Notes: generated by a model from the sequence alone, not told the origin. A stretch of 64,000 bases of DNA from Diplonema papillatum (GCA_030068145.1 JAPJBO010000891.1:1-64000), one strand, 5' to 3'; positions 29,300 to 40,825 are shown, counted from the stretch's first letter. Numbers and translations: made by a program.

Positions 29300-32200
29300 G
29301 TAAATTTGTTGCATTAGTGTGATTGTCAGGCCTCCGACTACCCTGAGCAACGCACTATGCACACTCCGTGTCTACGTCACAGCAGATGGAACGCGTCTGT
29401 TACGTCGCCGCGGAGGCGGCCTACGAGTGGGTGTCATTGTGGCCTCCCGGCCGGAGCCATCGTTGGATGACCCTTCGCTCGTTTCTTCGCGTTTGCGTCG
29501 GTTCGCGCGTCGGATGGACGCAGCCGGGGGCTGCGCATTGGGCGGCGTTCGTCGGGCGGGGGTGTTGGCCCGGAGTTGCGGCGTTGGCAGTTGAGTGCGT
29601 CGGCGCCGCCGCGCTGGGGGGGTGCGTGGGACGGAAGGGTCCTCCGCAGCACGCCGCCGCAGCGGCGCAGCGCGATCGATCGTTGGTGAGTCTCCCTGGC
29701 CGGAGCCGGAGGATTCCTCGCTCGTCTCCCCGCGTTTGCGTCGGAGCCCGCGTCGGGGCGCTGCCGGTGCCGGTTGAGGTCCCGCCGGAGGTGCAGGTGC
29801 CTCGTTCTCGTCGTCGGCGTCGTCCGGCCGGTCTCCCGCCCGGTGGTGGCCACTCCGGCAGCACACGGAGGCATTGGCGCAGCCGCCGCAACGCGTCAGG
29901 TGGTGCGCTCCGCAGCATTGCGTGAGGACACCGTCACCGGGCTCGTGGTGGTCCCGGCAACACTGCTCCGGCGTGCGCTGTGAGCTCGAGGCGCACAACG
30001 GACACTTCTTCTTCGCGCACTTGTCGCAGACCTGAAAACGCCCTCGCGTCATGGCCTGCGACGCGGGCACCAGCACTGGGTGCGCAGAGCGTGTCAGCAC
30101 CGGCCTCCGCACCTCCCACTGCTGAGCGCGCTCAGCGCGTAGAGCCGAGTCGTACTGCGGGAACACGTCCCTACCCCACACTTGGCTTGTCAGCCCAGCG
30201 ACGGGCAGGGCACGCGTGGCACAGGCCTCCAGGACAGCCGCCGTTTCCGCGCCCGCCGCGAAGACGGGACGTACTTGCAGCCCGCCAATCACCCGCGGCA
30301 CACCGAGCGTGTGGAGGCTCTTCACCCTCTCCAGTCTCGCCGTCGGCAGCGGCGAGGGCAGCTTCAGAGTCTCCGATACGGGGCCAGCGGGGCGCTGAAC
30401 CTTCGGCCTCTTGGGGCAGTGCTTGACATCCATCCCTGTGAACAGCTCGAAGTCCAGAGCGAGCTCGATATTGGAGACCCCTTCAAAGGTGGTCCACCGC
30501 AGCGCCGCCAACCAGCCCTTCAGAGCGCGCATCATCGGGGCGCCAAAGTTCCATTTCCGCGGCGCATCCGGTAGGTCGTTGTACCGAAATCTGTGGGCGG
30601 TCGCCTGTGTGGAGGCGGCGAGCACCCAGGCGTGGGTCACCGGCGCGGACTTCCAGCGCGCAAGGCTCGCCCCAGTCCTGGCTGCAAGGATCGTTCCCAT
30701 CATGCGATGCAGGGCCGTGGCATCAATATCCAGTCCCACGGTGATGACACCGTGCACCCGGGTGCAGGAGGGCCAGCGCGAGCGGTCAGCCCGTACGAGG
30801 GCCGCGAAGCAGTCCATACTCCGGATGTTGTCGTACGCGGGGCATGCCCACCACAGGTGCTCCGCGGTGTCGGGGACCCGCAGCTCGCAGTCGGGGCAGT
30901 CACGGCCACGGGCCCGGGGAGCGCTTTCGCTGCTCGAGGTCACCTCGTCGAAAGCATCAGCTGATGCGGTCCGATCGTCTTCGCCGCCGGAGGAGGGCCC
31001 GGAGGACCCTTCAGCAGAGGAGGAGGAGGCGGCGGGGGACGCGGCCGAACCGTCACCGCCGTCGCCGGAGTCGCCCCGGCGGTCTCCGTTGCCGGCGCCG
31101 CGCCCCCAGCGCGTTGCGTAGTAGACGCCGCCGGCCAGGATGGTCGTGAGGGCCTTCCGCAGCGCAGCACTCGCCGTCGCTCGGCGGCGTTCCTCGTTGG
31201 TGCGAACGTAGTCTACACCGTGCTGCACCCCGTCAAAGGACGGGCGCTCCGCAGCAAGCTGCGTCCAGGCGGACTGTCGCAGCTGCCCCCGCAACACATG
31301 GTGCCGCTCGGCCCGTCGCATGTCCAGCAGGACCCGCCCTTGCACTTTCATGGTGCCGAGGTCAAACCCGTCGTATTCGGCCCCGACCGGGGGGAGCCCG
31401 TCGGTGATCGCGATACCGACGGGACCCAAACCCCGTCCGAGCATCCCGCCCCGTTCGCCATACAGCCGGCAGATGCGCTTCATGCGTTCGCGCACGCCCG
31501 GCAACCGCTCGCACGAGTCCAGCAGTGAGCATAGCACCCAGTAAGGGCGCGCCAGCACGGGGTCGACCCGGTGGCCCTTCGCCAGGACGGTCAGCACCGC
31601 AGAAACGCTCCGGGAGGTGCCCCTGTTTACCGGCCCAAAGACCCCTCGCGCAATCCTCGTGCGGAGACTCTTCAGGCCCGCTTTCGTGAAGGGTGTGTAC
31701 TGACACCCAGACAGTGCGCTGCCCAGCGTGCTGGAGCTCGCGATCTCGCACCGCTCGTCGAAGGGGAGTGGCGACAGACCTAACGCGTCCATCAGCCCAC
31801 TCTGGGCCTCCAGCCGTGCGTCGTTGGTGCGGTCGCACCTCTTGGTCGAGGTGTTCAACCTGCCACTCAGCACCTTCGTGGACGACACGGTGGGGAAGAC
31901 CTCCTTGCCGTCGCCCTCGCCAATGTGCAGCGTGGACCGGTAGGGGCGCTGCATGCGTTGCTGCGTCTTGCCTTCGAGGATCCCGAGCGCTACCGTCTTC
32001 TTCACGTTCAGGCGCATGCCCGTAACGTCGCAGAACCGGCTCACAACGTCGACCGCCTTCTGCACAGCGGGCTCGTTGGACGCGTGCAGTGTGGCGTCGT
32101 CGGCGTACGACTCCGACGCCACCGGCACCGCCCTCAGCATCACTGACAACAGCGCGTTGATCAGGATGACCGAGATCGGGCATCCCTGCAGGATGCCGTT

Positions 32201-32640
32201 GGTGACCTCAAAGTAGGCCCCAACGCCTAGCGGCAGCTTGAACCGCCGCTTCAGCCCGCGGTACATCGCCTGCAACGGCTTGTGGATGCGGGCGTCCAGC
32301 CCCATCTCCTCCGCAAGTCGCAGAACAATCCCTTGCGGCACCCTGTCGAAGCACTTGGCAAAGTCCAAGGCCAGGACGACGAGCGACTTCGTCTCGTCGA
32401 GCAGCGTCTCCTCGACGAGCGTCGCCATCTCCATGAGGGCGTCGTCGCAGCGGTGTCCCGTCCGGAAGCCATGCTGGGTGGGGAGCGCCCACTCCTCCTG
32501 CCACGCCATGATGTCACGCAGCCTGCGGCACGCCCAAAGGCGGTACACGCAGCTGGTGACCGTGATGGGCCGCATGTTGGTGGGCGATGGATCCTCGCTC
32601 TTTGGAATGAGCGACACCAACGCCGTCAGCAGCCCTAATA
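29300..32640 (-). mobile_element. Second LINE, 5'-truncated within the reverse transcriptase
   Basis: It is related to the 12.5-20.3 kb LINE: the same RT order, CCHC cluster, ALDFELFTG segment and Cys/His tail. It lacks ORF1, any OTU and endonuclease domains, and the first RT motifs. The 5' junction is near 32636, beside an AT tract (TAATATAATATATATAATAA). The 3' end is not sharply defined; the stop is at 29372. Confidence 0.85.
29372..32636 (-). pseudogene. ORF2 remnant of the second LINE: RT, CCHC and Cys-rich tail
   Basis: The frame is uninterrupted for about 1,090 codons, so apart from 5' truncation it appears intact. It has SLIPKSEDPSPTNMRPITVT, HGFRTGHRCDDAL, LDFAKCFDRVP (motif A), ILQGCPISVILIN and SYADD (motif C). 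A CCHC cluster (CPDCELRVPDTAEHLWWAC) and a ELALDFELFTGMD segment follow. The tail is rich in paired Cys/His (CDKCAKKKCPLC, CCRDHHEPGDGVLTQCCGAH) and then Arg/Pro. It cannot be an active element without its missing 5' part. Confidence 0.85.
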
Positions 32641-33086
32641 TAATATATATAATAACACGAAAAGACTCCAGGCAAAACCCCGTTTTCACATTTCTTCTTC
32701 TGGTCGTGTCGTCTCAAGACGTGTGTGCAACGATTGTGATGGCCTTTGGGCTTCTTCTTTTGTGACGACCTTTCGTGAACCCCTGCTAAAAATGACTTGT
32801 CTAAGCAATCGACCCGATCTTTTGAATAGGTTCGGTTTCGTGTCCATCACAGCGTTCCGAACCTGTCCGAAACAACCCGACGACATCGCATAGTCATGAC
32901 TCAAAAGTTGGTTACGCACCTGCTACCTTTTGCAGTCGCTGGTCTCAGCTTCATGCTATCACAGTCTCAACAGCCGCCTTACAGTTCCACAGGTTAGAGA
33001 TTACTTGCGATTCAAGCTGATGCAGCACATGAATTGTCTATAACACGACAGGACAGGGGTCCCTAAGCAATAAGCAAACAGAGGAA
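32641..33086. other. Intergenic stretch upstream of NAA20
   Basis: It presumably carries the NAA20 promoter. GGCAAAACCCCGTTTTCAC at about 32673 matches 5128. No gene is seen. Confidence 0.4.
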
Positions 33087-33490
33087 ATGACATCCCTGCG
33101 CCGTATGGTCGCACACGACCTTCTTCGCTTCAACACCGTGTGTCTCGATCAGCTCACAGAGACTTATAGTAATGACTTTTATTGTTACTACTTCAACAAC
33201 TGGCCGCAGTACCAGTACATCGCTGAAGACTCGAACGGGTTTATGCAAGGCCTCATGATTGTGAAGGCAGAGGGGCAAGATCATGAATGGCATGCACATG
33301 TGTCTGCAGTCAGTGTCGCACCTGAGTCTCGAAGGATCGGCCTAGGTGCACAGCTGATGGAATGTTTAGAAAATATTGCAACAAAAGTTGATCGCGCGTA
33401 CTTCATTGACCTTTTTGTGAGAAAGAGCAATGAAGTTGCTATCAATATGTACAAACAGTTCGGCTACATCATCTTTCGCACAGTAACAGG
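33087..33490 (+). CDS. NAA20: N-alpha-acetyltransferase 20 (NatB catalytic subunit), exon 1
   Basis: MTSLRRMVAHDLLRFNTVCL and LTETYSNDFYCYYFNNWPQY align with the N-terminus of NAA20 from animals and fungi. The acetyl-CoA loop is present in VAPESRRIGLGAQLME (R-x-x-G-x-G/A), followed by FVRKSNEVAINMYKQFGY. NatB acetylates nascent chains starting Met-Asp, Met-Glu, Met-Asn and Met-Gln, on the ribosome with NAA25. The exon ends TVTGG|GTATGT in phase 2. Confidence 0.95.
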
Positions 33491-33687
33491 GTATGTCCGG
33501 CTCCCGCAGTTCGTATTCAGTATTCTTTTTGAGTTGTCGAGGCTCGACACTTCGACAGATCCAGTGCTGTACTGTTTCAAGGCAGCTGGCGACCGTTGCT
33601 TAAGGGGATCACAGTCACTGAAGGAAGCAAAAAGTGGAAACGTCTCCTGTTGTTGTGTCGGTGGTGAATATTTGACTTTACCCACAG

Positions 33688-33823
33688 GTACTATCAAGGC
33701 CCGCCGTTGAACGAAGATGGAATTGACATGCGGAAGGCACTCGAGCGGGACAAAGAGCTACCTGTATCAAGTCTTGTTTGCAACAAACCAATTATCACTC
33801 CGTCTGAGTTACAGTGGCAATGA
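33688..33823 (+). CDS. NAA20: N-alpha-acetyltransferase 20, exon 2
   Basis: The acceptor TTTACCCACAG (ends 33687) joins in phase to give TVTGYYQGPPLNEDGIDMRK, the expected family sequence. It continues ALERDKELPVSSL to a TGA at 33821-33823. The spliced protein is 179 residues, against about 178 in human. The 197-base intron is left as open frame if unspliced, but the homology is unambiguous. Confidence 0.95.
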
Positions 33824-34117
33824 AGGCATCCCGAGTCGTGAGCCTCACATGATAACTTGCAGCGGGTTTTGCTGGTAGCAAGGCGGAAAACAGCAACGTA
33901 GGGTTTCTTCTCAAAACATTACAAAGCAGCGTGTAACCTACCGCTTCAGATACGAGGTTACAGATAGGTCACCAGGGTTTTGATCACTTCTACAGAGAGG
34001 AAGTACGGAGTCCCTGTCGCGTTTTATTCACACGATCGAGGACTTTCCGTGGAAGCTGAACAATGAAAGGAATCATCCGTGAGATTCTCTTCGGTTCAGT
34101 CTGGTTTGAGTGACAAC
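33824..34117. other. Spacer after NAA20
   Basis: It includes the presumed NAA20 3' UTR. Nothing else was recognised. Confidence 0.35.
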
Positions 34118-34310
34118 AACCTGGTTGATCCTGCCAGTCGTCATCTGCTTGTCCCAAGGATTAAGCCATGCAAGTCTCAGAATGGATTAACAGCGGGTCT
34201 GCAGGCATTAAGTTGGTGGCAATCTTCGCGGGGGACGTGCCTTTTGGACCCAGTTCGATATCAATGGTAACTCCGTTGCTAATACATTTCCGAAGAATCC
34301 AACTCGATCG
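34118..34310 (+). pseudogene. 18S rRNA 5'-end-like fragment
   Basis: AACCTGGTTGATCCTGCCAG is the canonical 5' end of eukaryotic 18S rRNA. The next 45 bases (TGCTTGTC, GATTAAGCCATGCAAGTCTC) follow it with few changes. Then similarity drops, but CTGCAGGCATTAAGTTGGT and GTAACTCCGTTGCTAATACA still occur in the right order. No other rDNA is near, so it is a decayed or captured piece of an 18S gene, not a working one. Confidence 0.75.
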
Positions 34311-34670
34311 CCCAGATCCCCGGAGCGGAAGATTTTCTCAAACAGTTTCATCTTGAGCTGGTAGATCTATCACAAGGCTTCACTGCGAAACTAGCCTGGC
34401 GTCTTGAATTAAGATTGTTCCTATTTTTTTCTCGTGTTCGTTCCGAAACTGCTGTGCGTCGCCAAGTCCGACTCGAGTTCGGAGTCGGATAATTGGAAGT
34501 GGACTCGTCGGGACCCCCCCGGAGTCTGAATTCTTCACCGGTACTCGCAGCTTGCGTCTCGACTTAGGTGTCGCTTTGGGCGTCAGGGGCGAAGGCCCGC
34601 GCTTCCGTCTCTTCTGCTGGTCGTACTCGGGTTGTTGCCGTGGGGCATAGCCAAACGCAGGGCCGCTCTG
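34311..34670. other. Spacer before the Mutator-like element
   Basis: It has short inverted runs of CCGACTCGAGTTCGGAGTCGG near 34469-34490 and otherwise nothing recognised. Its last nine bases (34662-34670, GCCGCTCTG) form the left target duplication of the next element. Confidence 0.4.
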
Positions 34671-34989
34671 GGGCCAATTACCATCATAGACTATACTTCA
34701 AACTTTTGACCCATTATAGACCACGATTCAAACTTTTGACCCATTATAGACCATAAGCCAAACTTATGTCCCATTCTATGCGTACAAGACAATGTCCAGC
34801 AATGCACAAACTTTTTAGCGTTTTTGTGGTTTTTGTCAGCTGGTCTCTTGACCTGAGGCCGTGACTTGCCGTCAAATCCTGAGCCTCCCTCATGAGAGCC
34901 TAATAATAGAGGGGCTGCCAGGCTGGCACTCACTGCCAGACTGACCTGAGACGGCGGAGTCAGTGGTCCGGTAACTCAGTCAGTTGTCT

Positions 34990-35268
34990 CGCCAGACGCG
35001 GCCAGTGATGGCGTCCGAGCCAGTTTCGGCGGTCGGTGATGAGCGTCTTCCCGGTCAAAAGCCCGAAGGTTGTCTTTTTGCGGACGGCTCTGATCAAACT
35101 GCTTAAGCGCAGTTCCGCCTGTCACCCGGCCCTGTGTCCGTCGTCTTGTTGCGTTGTGGTATTGTCCTTTGACGCGAGCCATGCCTCTCTCACCTTTAAG
35201 ACACGGCTGTGCCACGCATTCATCTTGTTCTTGTTGCTAGTGGGGAGTCATTTGCATGCAAATGAGGA
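34990..35268 (-). repeat. Internally deleted copy of the 21.2-kb element
   Basis: Read on the minus strand, CATTTGCATGCAAATGACTC is followed closely by CAGCCGTGTCTTAAAGGTGA and GTCAAAGGACAATACC. In the 21.2-kb copy these blocks are about 690 bp apart. The copy is nested in the Mutator-like element. Confidence 0.7.
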
Positions 35269-35269
35269 C

Positions 35270-36240
35270 CGCACTTTGCCAGATTGTAGTCGTGTTGCTA
35301 ATTGTCGGTTGCAACTGTTATAGGCTGCTGACCCACTCAGCCACGGAAAGGAACCGGAATCTTCGCTTTCCCGTTTTCGCGATGCAAGCCGAAGGGGAAG
35401 CGCGAAGCGACCAGCCCGGACGGACCAACAAGACGCAAGACCAGGCGACCAAGAGAAGGAGGGGGACGCGACCCAGAGACCCGGGCTAAGTAGCCTGGAA
35501 CTAGTGTGATGGACCTTTCTTCGGAGGGGCTCACGCACTCAAAGACGCACGACGATCGCGTCCTCCCGCCGGCTCTCCCCGGCCACTCGCGTCCTCCGCG
35601 ATCACCTCGTCTCCACTCCCTGCCTCACGGGCTTCTTCAGTTTGTGCCACCTGCGACGCGGGCCGCTTTACTGTTCGTCTGCGCGTCGAGTCGACTGCTC
35701 TGTACTCGACCGTGTACGCTATCGTTGTGCGACTCGTGGAGGGCGTAGTAGCCGAGTTAGCTGTCACTGCTGGTTGTTCTGCACCACTACGCGTAGTAGC
35801 TCCTTCATCTTGGTGACGACAACTATGGTCGAGCCTTTTGGCTTCGCCACCACCCTTTGGCACGAGTGCCCAATGACCTCAACCTCTAACGCATCGCCGT
35901 CCACTCTGCAACGTCGCACGCTGAGGTGGAAAGTGCATGGACTTCCGTTGCTGCCTCGGCCCCGCCGGCTGCCAGGTGCAGAGGCTGGGCTTTCCGGGCT
36001 GAGCGGGGCCAGCTCCCACACAGTGAGCGTACGATTCCGTGTCTCCACGACACGTCCTTTTGCTCTGGGTCTGCACTACTGTAGCCCAACTCTTGATCGC
36101 AGTTGCAGCCTGGGAATTTTCAGACGAAAACGAGGCACCCTTTTTAACTTCCGGCAATATCCGTGATGATGACGTCAATGAGCGTCAAAATTTCTAATTT
36201 GAGCTTTAACGAGCACTCCAGTGATCCGTGACCCGGCGTG
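35270..36240 (+). other. Interior of the Mutator-like element
   Basis: Several open frames of 60-174 codons occur on both strands (for example 35642-36166 plus) but none has a recognisable domain. It may hold captured host sequence or decayed filler. Confidence 0.35.
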
Positions 36241-36506
36241 GGTGATCCAATGTCAAGTGTCAATGCTGGCTATTATGAGTCGAAAGTTCGAAGTATGGTC
36301 TATAATGGGTCAAAAGCTTGGAGCGTGGTCTATAATGGGTCAAAAGCTTGGAGCGTGGTCTATAATGGGTCAAAAGTTTAGAACGTGGTCTATAATGGGT
36401 CAAAGGTTTGGCGGTTTGGTCTATAATGGGTCAAAAGTTTGGAATGGTCTATAATGGGTCAACAGTTTGAAGTATGGTCTATAATGGTCATCGGCCCGCC
36501 GCTCTG

Positions 36507-37650
36507 TGCAAGGTGGGGCCATAATCGTGTAGCCCCCTGCAGGGAAAGTGGTCGCCACAAAGGAAATTCCCCGAAACTCCCCGATACTCCCCGATATTTT
36601 TGTCTGGACCAGCTGATCGCGAGCGTAAATTCGTCGAAAAAGGTCTGCTCCCGTGGACAGCGCAAAAACGTCAACCCTGGGATCGATTCCCGTCCTTCCC
36701 ATTGCAAACCTGGTGGTTTCCTTGTCCGGTGCCCTGCATCTTGTAAAGACCCGCGAACCGCGCACATACTTCTTGGTCCCCGGGTCCATTCGTATCTTCA
36801 TCGGGGCTAATTGCGAGCTAAACATCGTCAAGGTCTGCTGCGCGCACGAGCAAAAGAATCACCAGAAACCCAGCTCCCGCTGGCTCTTCCCAGCTCCCAA
36901 AGAGCCAGAAGAGCCACCGCCATCACTGCCCTGTAGCGGAGGGCCGGGCGGACCGCGGTCCGACCGGACCCGAGGTGGGCGGATCGGGGGCGAGCGCGCC
37001 GCGGGGGCAGGAACCGACCGGGTTTGCGGGTTTGCGACCAGCCGGACGCCCGGGATGGGGGCTCGGGGAGGACGCCCCACAACCGAGGTAGCACATGGGC
37101 CGAACGCCAAGCGGCCGGCATCGCGCTCGCCGGTCGACACGCCGGCAGCCGTGTGCAGCACTCTAGCTGTGTTCATATGGGGACGTCTTGGCTGCTTACG
37201 GTGGTGCCTCAGATGTACTATCGGTGTGCAGGTTTGTGTTCCCTGGTTTGCTAGAGCTGCCCGGCGAAGGGACAATCCCATGGTAGCGTGAAGAGTGCGG
37301 TCGGGCCCACGGCAGCGCAAGCCCGTGCCCACACGCCGGTCGAGCTGGCAACGGTGGTTGCGCACGCAGCCGTCTGCTTGCGGTCGCGCCGGCTACGCCC
37401 GCAACTGCAGCCGCCATGGCGGCCACATTTCGCCGGGCAGCTCATCCCATCGCGCCAGCAATCCAGTTAAGGAACACAACCGAGGCACATTGTGAAATGT
37501 ATTCGAGGTTTGCTTAAGAAGCTATTAAACAGAAGTTAAATTCGGACGCCGGTTTCGGCGACGACGGCTCAGAAGGCAACCGTACCGAGGAAGAATTTAA
37601 GGTGAATTTCCCTTATATCCCACCACTTCAAATTTTGTTCCTTTATATCC
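36507..37650. other. Unassigned GC-rich stretch
   Basis: TCCCCGAAACTCCCCGATAC at about 36565 recurs in similar form at about 50758, so part of it is a dispersed repeat. GGGTTTGCGGGTTTGCG at about 37019 recurs at 42220 and, inverted, at 57.6 and 61.2 kb. Open frames are present but without domains. Confidence 0.35.
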
Positions 37651-37681
37651 CAATGGGACAACAAATTTTGTTGTCCCATTG
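37651..37681. repeat. Perfect 15-bp hairpin
   Basis: CAATGGGACAACAAA and its exact complement are separated by a single T. TTTATATCCCA(A/C) phrases lie just upstream. It may be the folded end of a small element; no gene context suggests a terminator. Confidence 0.6.
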
Positions 37682-38145
37682 TTGTTGTTGTTGATGAGCC
37701 TTTTCGTTTCGGGAGGGCAAAGGAAGGGAGGGGTAATATTGCATCGTCCTGCGTAAAGTCATCTGCACTATGATCGACGGAATTCGCTCTCTAAGTACGG
37801 AGTCAAGTCTCGTCTGTATACGCGATGCGGTTTACCGAAGCCATCGAGCGCCACGGCCAGGGATGGATACGTTTACTCGCTGATCGATGCTACGGCAGTT
37901 CCGCAAACCCACTATGCAGCCTGAGTTCAGCCCCGCGCAACTACGCTCACAAGGCAACCCATGATCACTTCGGTGTGAGGGATCAGTCCTGACCGAGCCT
38001 ATTGCCTGCCGGGCGCCTGCTCCGTTGCGGTGTTTTCCCCTTCCTGTTGATCTAACCGCCAGGGCTTGGTCTGGTCAGGCAGCATATCGGTCCCGTATTG
38101 GGCGAACCCCTACTTCTACCACTACTGTGGTGGTACACCCCCGAA
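37682..38145. other. Unassigned stretch
   Basis: No coding sequence, RNA gene or clear repeat was recognised apart from a short GTTGTTGTT run at its start. Confidence 0.3.
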
Positions 38146-38515
38146 TTTTACCCAGAATTTGAGTCCAAATATCAAGTGCCAAAAAATCTCAAAAACTACA
38201 CGCCATGTGTATTATGTGGTAAAAAATATTCGCATGTGTATTATGGGGATTTTGAAATTTGCCATGTGCATTATAGGGATTTTAAAATTTGCCGTGTGTA
38301 TTAGACACGGTTGGCATGTAATAATTATTATTAGATTTGATTAGATTTTATTAGATATTATTAGCCTGATTATTACGTATTATTAGATCTAATAATGGGT
38401 AATAACGAATAATTTCTAACAATTTCTAATAATTATTATTACCTGATAATAATTTCTAATAATTTCTAATAAAATCTAATAATTTCCAATAGTTTCTAAT
38501 AATCTAATAATCGCC
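38146..38515 (+). repeat. AT-rich arrays: ~37-bp units, then TAATAATTTC repeats
   Basis: 38190-38300 has three units of the type ATGTGTATTATGGGGATTTT with AAATTTGCC. 38310-38515 is a run of TTATTAGAT units that turns at TATTAGATCTAATA into the opposite orientation, TAATAATTTCTAATAA. The second array type returns at 39515-39700. Confidence 0.75.
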
Positions 38516-38760
38516 TGTTGAGAGTCCCCAGGATGTGGGAGGATCCGGGAAAGACTACTCAGTCGGACTAGGATCTTGGCAATGAAGCCGCGAAAATGGA
38601 GGGAACCCAGGAATCAAAGTAGCTACACCCCAATCTCAGACTTGTACTCAGTGAAAATATCTGATTTAGCTCTCGGTGAAAATCTCAGATTCAGCTTTCG
38701 GTGAAGATCTGCAGATTGTTCCTCCAATCTCAGATTATGCACTCAGCCCAAAACTCACAT
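38516..38760 (+). repeat. ~30-bp degenerate repeats (AATCTCAGATT)
   Basis: From about 38630 four or five degenerate units contain AATCTCAGATTNNGCTCTCG and GTGAAAATCTCAG. The first 110 bases hold nothing recognisable. Confidence 0.6.
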
Positions 38761-39514
38761 GCGAGTTCAAAATCTGAGCGAAAACCCGGTGCCCGCCCAG
38801 AAAACATCACGGTCCCGGACGATGCTCAATGGCGATGAACGCAAAGAAGAAGATACACGAAAACAACACCAGAATCCATGCCAGGCAAGAGACTGGGTGG
38901 CCTGGCAGTGCAAGCCAAGCGGTGACGCCAAGGTGTTTTTAAGCAATGGTATTGTATTAATGTCGCCCCATAATGTACTTAACACCGCAAGTCCCAGCGC
39001 TTCATCAAAGCGGTTGTGGGTAAGCCGCCGTGAAAAGGCAGGGTGCTTGCAGAAGACAGCCCGAAGAACCGGCAGATGATCACAAGCAGGCCGTACATTC
39101 CGCGTGCAGATGAACGTGAAATGACACTTATTGTCTGCTTCGGTCGGGTTCCAGCGAATGCCGAAATGCACCACGCACATCATCAAAGGCCACATGCAAT
39201 GGACTGTATGCCCGGCGAACGGGATTCGTGCTCAAAAGAAGGTTTCCCAGATGGAGTTAGACCCCCATTCTGCCCTAAGAATACGGGTTCTGGCGGGTAG
39301 AGGTCGCATACCCCACATGCCACATCATCGTCCTCTGCCAGGATCTTGCCTCAAAAAACCTCTCCTGCCTCTTTTGGCATCCTTCCATTTCGACTTAGCA
39401 ACAAACGGAATTGCGAACGGGGTGAAAGGAACGGTTTGGATGCATGAACACCCACCGTGACGATCACCTTCCACTCCTAGGGGCACTTTTGCTGTGAGAA
39501 TGCATGGGAAAGTC
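38761..39514. other. Unassigned stretch between AT-rich arrays
   Basis: Open frames of 106-142 codons exist on both strands (for example 39131-39460 plus), but no domain or splice evidence supports them. Confidence 0.3.
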
Positions 39515-39700
39515 AGGTAATAATGGATTATTACCCGGTAATAATATCTAATAATGGGTAATAATTTCTAATAATCAGGTAATAATATCAAATAATTTCA
39601 GGAACCAGGTAATAATATCTAATAATTTCTAATAAAATCTAATAATTTGGGGCGGATTTCGGAAATCTAATAATAGGTAATAATCGTGATAATCTGCCAA
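39515..39700 (+). repeat. TAATAATTTC array, second copy
   Basis: Tandem TAATAATATCTAATAATGGG and TAATAATTTCTAATAAAATC units match those at 38390-38515 in the same orientation, about 1.1 kb apart. Confidence 0.75.
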
Positions 39701-40095
39701 CCGTAATTTAGAGGTAAAAGCCCAAAGTTTTTGGTCAACATTTTTGGTCAAAAATTTTGGTCGAATTTTTCTGGTCCAAAAATTGCCCAAACCCAGAACA
39801 CAGACCAATCCCCATTGATAAACACACACCCTGATAACCACAGATACGACCCAGATACGACCCTTGAATCCCGGATCCTCAAGCTGAACAAGCTCAACAG
39901 TCCAACACCCCAAAGTTGCGCAAATACCCAGATCCTTGAAGGCGGGGGGCTGTGGCACGCTGTGTATTCGCTTTGATCAACGCAACTATTGTAAATCGCT
40001 TTGCTGTACACGTAAATTGCATTGTACACTGTACTCTTTCATCACGACTAACAATCAAGGAATATCAGCTACAAAGTACAACAAAAGCTTGCGCT
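39701..40095. other. Spacer
   Basis: TTTTTGGTCAACATTTTTGG-type short repeats lie at 39727-39785. No gene is recognised. Confidence 0.35.
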
Positions 40096-40820
40096 CTAAA
40101 AATGCAAGCCACCACCAAGCTCACCGAACTCTCCATCCTGCGACGGTTTGGTGACCGATAGCGAGTTTCTACTTCTCAAGCTCGAGATCTTGAGGGAGTT
40201 CGCCACCATGCCACTTGCACCGCCACTTCCAAACCAGCTTCCCATCCCCCCGATCAACAACCTCGAAACCGGTCAGGCTGCAGCGCCCCTACACCCTGCG
40301 CCACTTCCACCAGAAGACCCCCAACCCCCAACGCAGGCTGGTCAAGCTCCAGCGACAATCGTGCCCGATGACGATACGACACCCCGGCACCGTCGCGGAG
40401 TTAGGGCCGCCACAGCAGAGCGCCTCTTATCGCTGGAGGACGCGAAGCTCCGGGCGAACGAAACACGTCCCACGGCAAAGGGACGAAGCAACGCTACCGG
40501 TGTTGCTTCGTGACAGCGAAAGAGAAACAGGACCGGGTGATCCGGGAGTTGAGGGAGAAGAAAGAGCAAGAGCTGCCAGACGGTACGACGGAAGAGGACA
40601 GAAAACTGTTTCTGGAGAGTACTGCGGACCTCAAAGCTGCCATCCAGTGCCCGGGACTTCTTCATCGAAAAGGTGCAGGGGACAGCCTTCTGGAAGACAA
40701 CCGAGAGGGAGGGCTGCAAAGCACACTGGATGGACAGCGGGTCTGCCGGTAAGCAGTACGTCGTGAACGCGTGCCATTTCAGCAGCATCCCCGAAACAAA
40801 AAAAAAAGAGGACTCACTAA
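40096..40820 (+). other. Coding-like remnant of unknown identity
   Basis: Stretches in all three plus frames read like protein: a Pro-rich part (MPLAPPLPNQLPIPPINNLE), ERLLSLEDAKLRANE, then KEKQDRVIRELREKKEQELP and TTEREGCKAHWMDSGS. They do not sit in one frame, so it is broken or spliced. An A-run (40797-40808) ends it next to the LINE fragment. I do not recognise the family. Confidence 0.35.
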
Positions 40821-40825
40821 GAAGA

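Larger units (their letters stand above)
34671..36497. mobile_element. Mutator-like element (MULE) with minisatellite inverted repeats, non-autonomous
   Basis: The element is bounded by a perfect 9-bp direct repeat, GCCGCTCTG (34662-34670 and 36498-36506), the size typical of Mutator-like insertions. Its ends are inverted copies: GGGCCAATTACCATCATAGA on the left, and on the right the complement of GGGCCGATGACCATTATAGA. Each continues into tandem units of about 29 bp (GGTCTATAATGGGTCAAAAG type). There are about three units on the left and eight on the right. No transposase is seen inside. Confidence 0.85.

Noticed and set aside
36600-36700. GGGATCGATTCCCG near 36680 as a tRNA B-box
   Set aside because: No A-box at the right distance and no foldable arms.
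38316-39700. AT-rich arrays as inverted arms of a mobile element like those at 34.7 and 42.3 kb
   Set aside because: The main tracts are in the same orientation, and no target duplication was seen.
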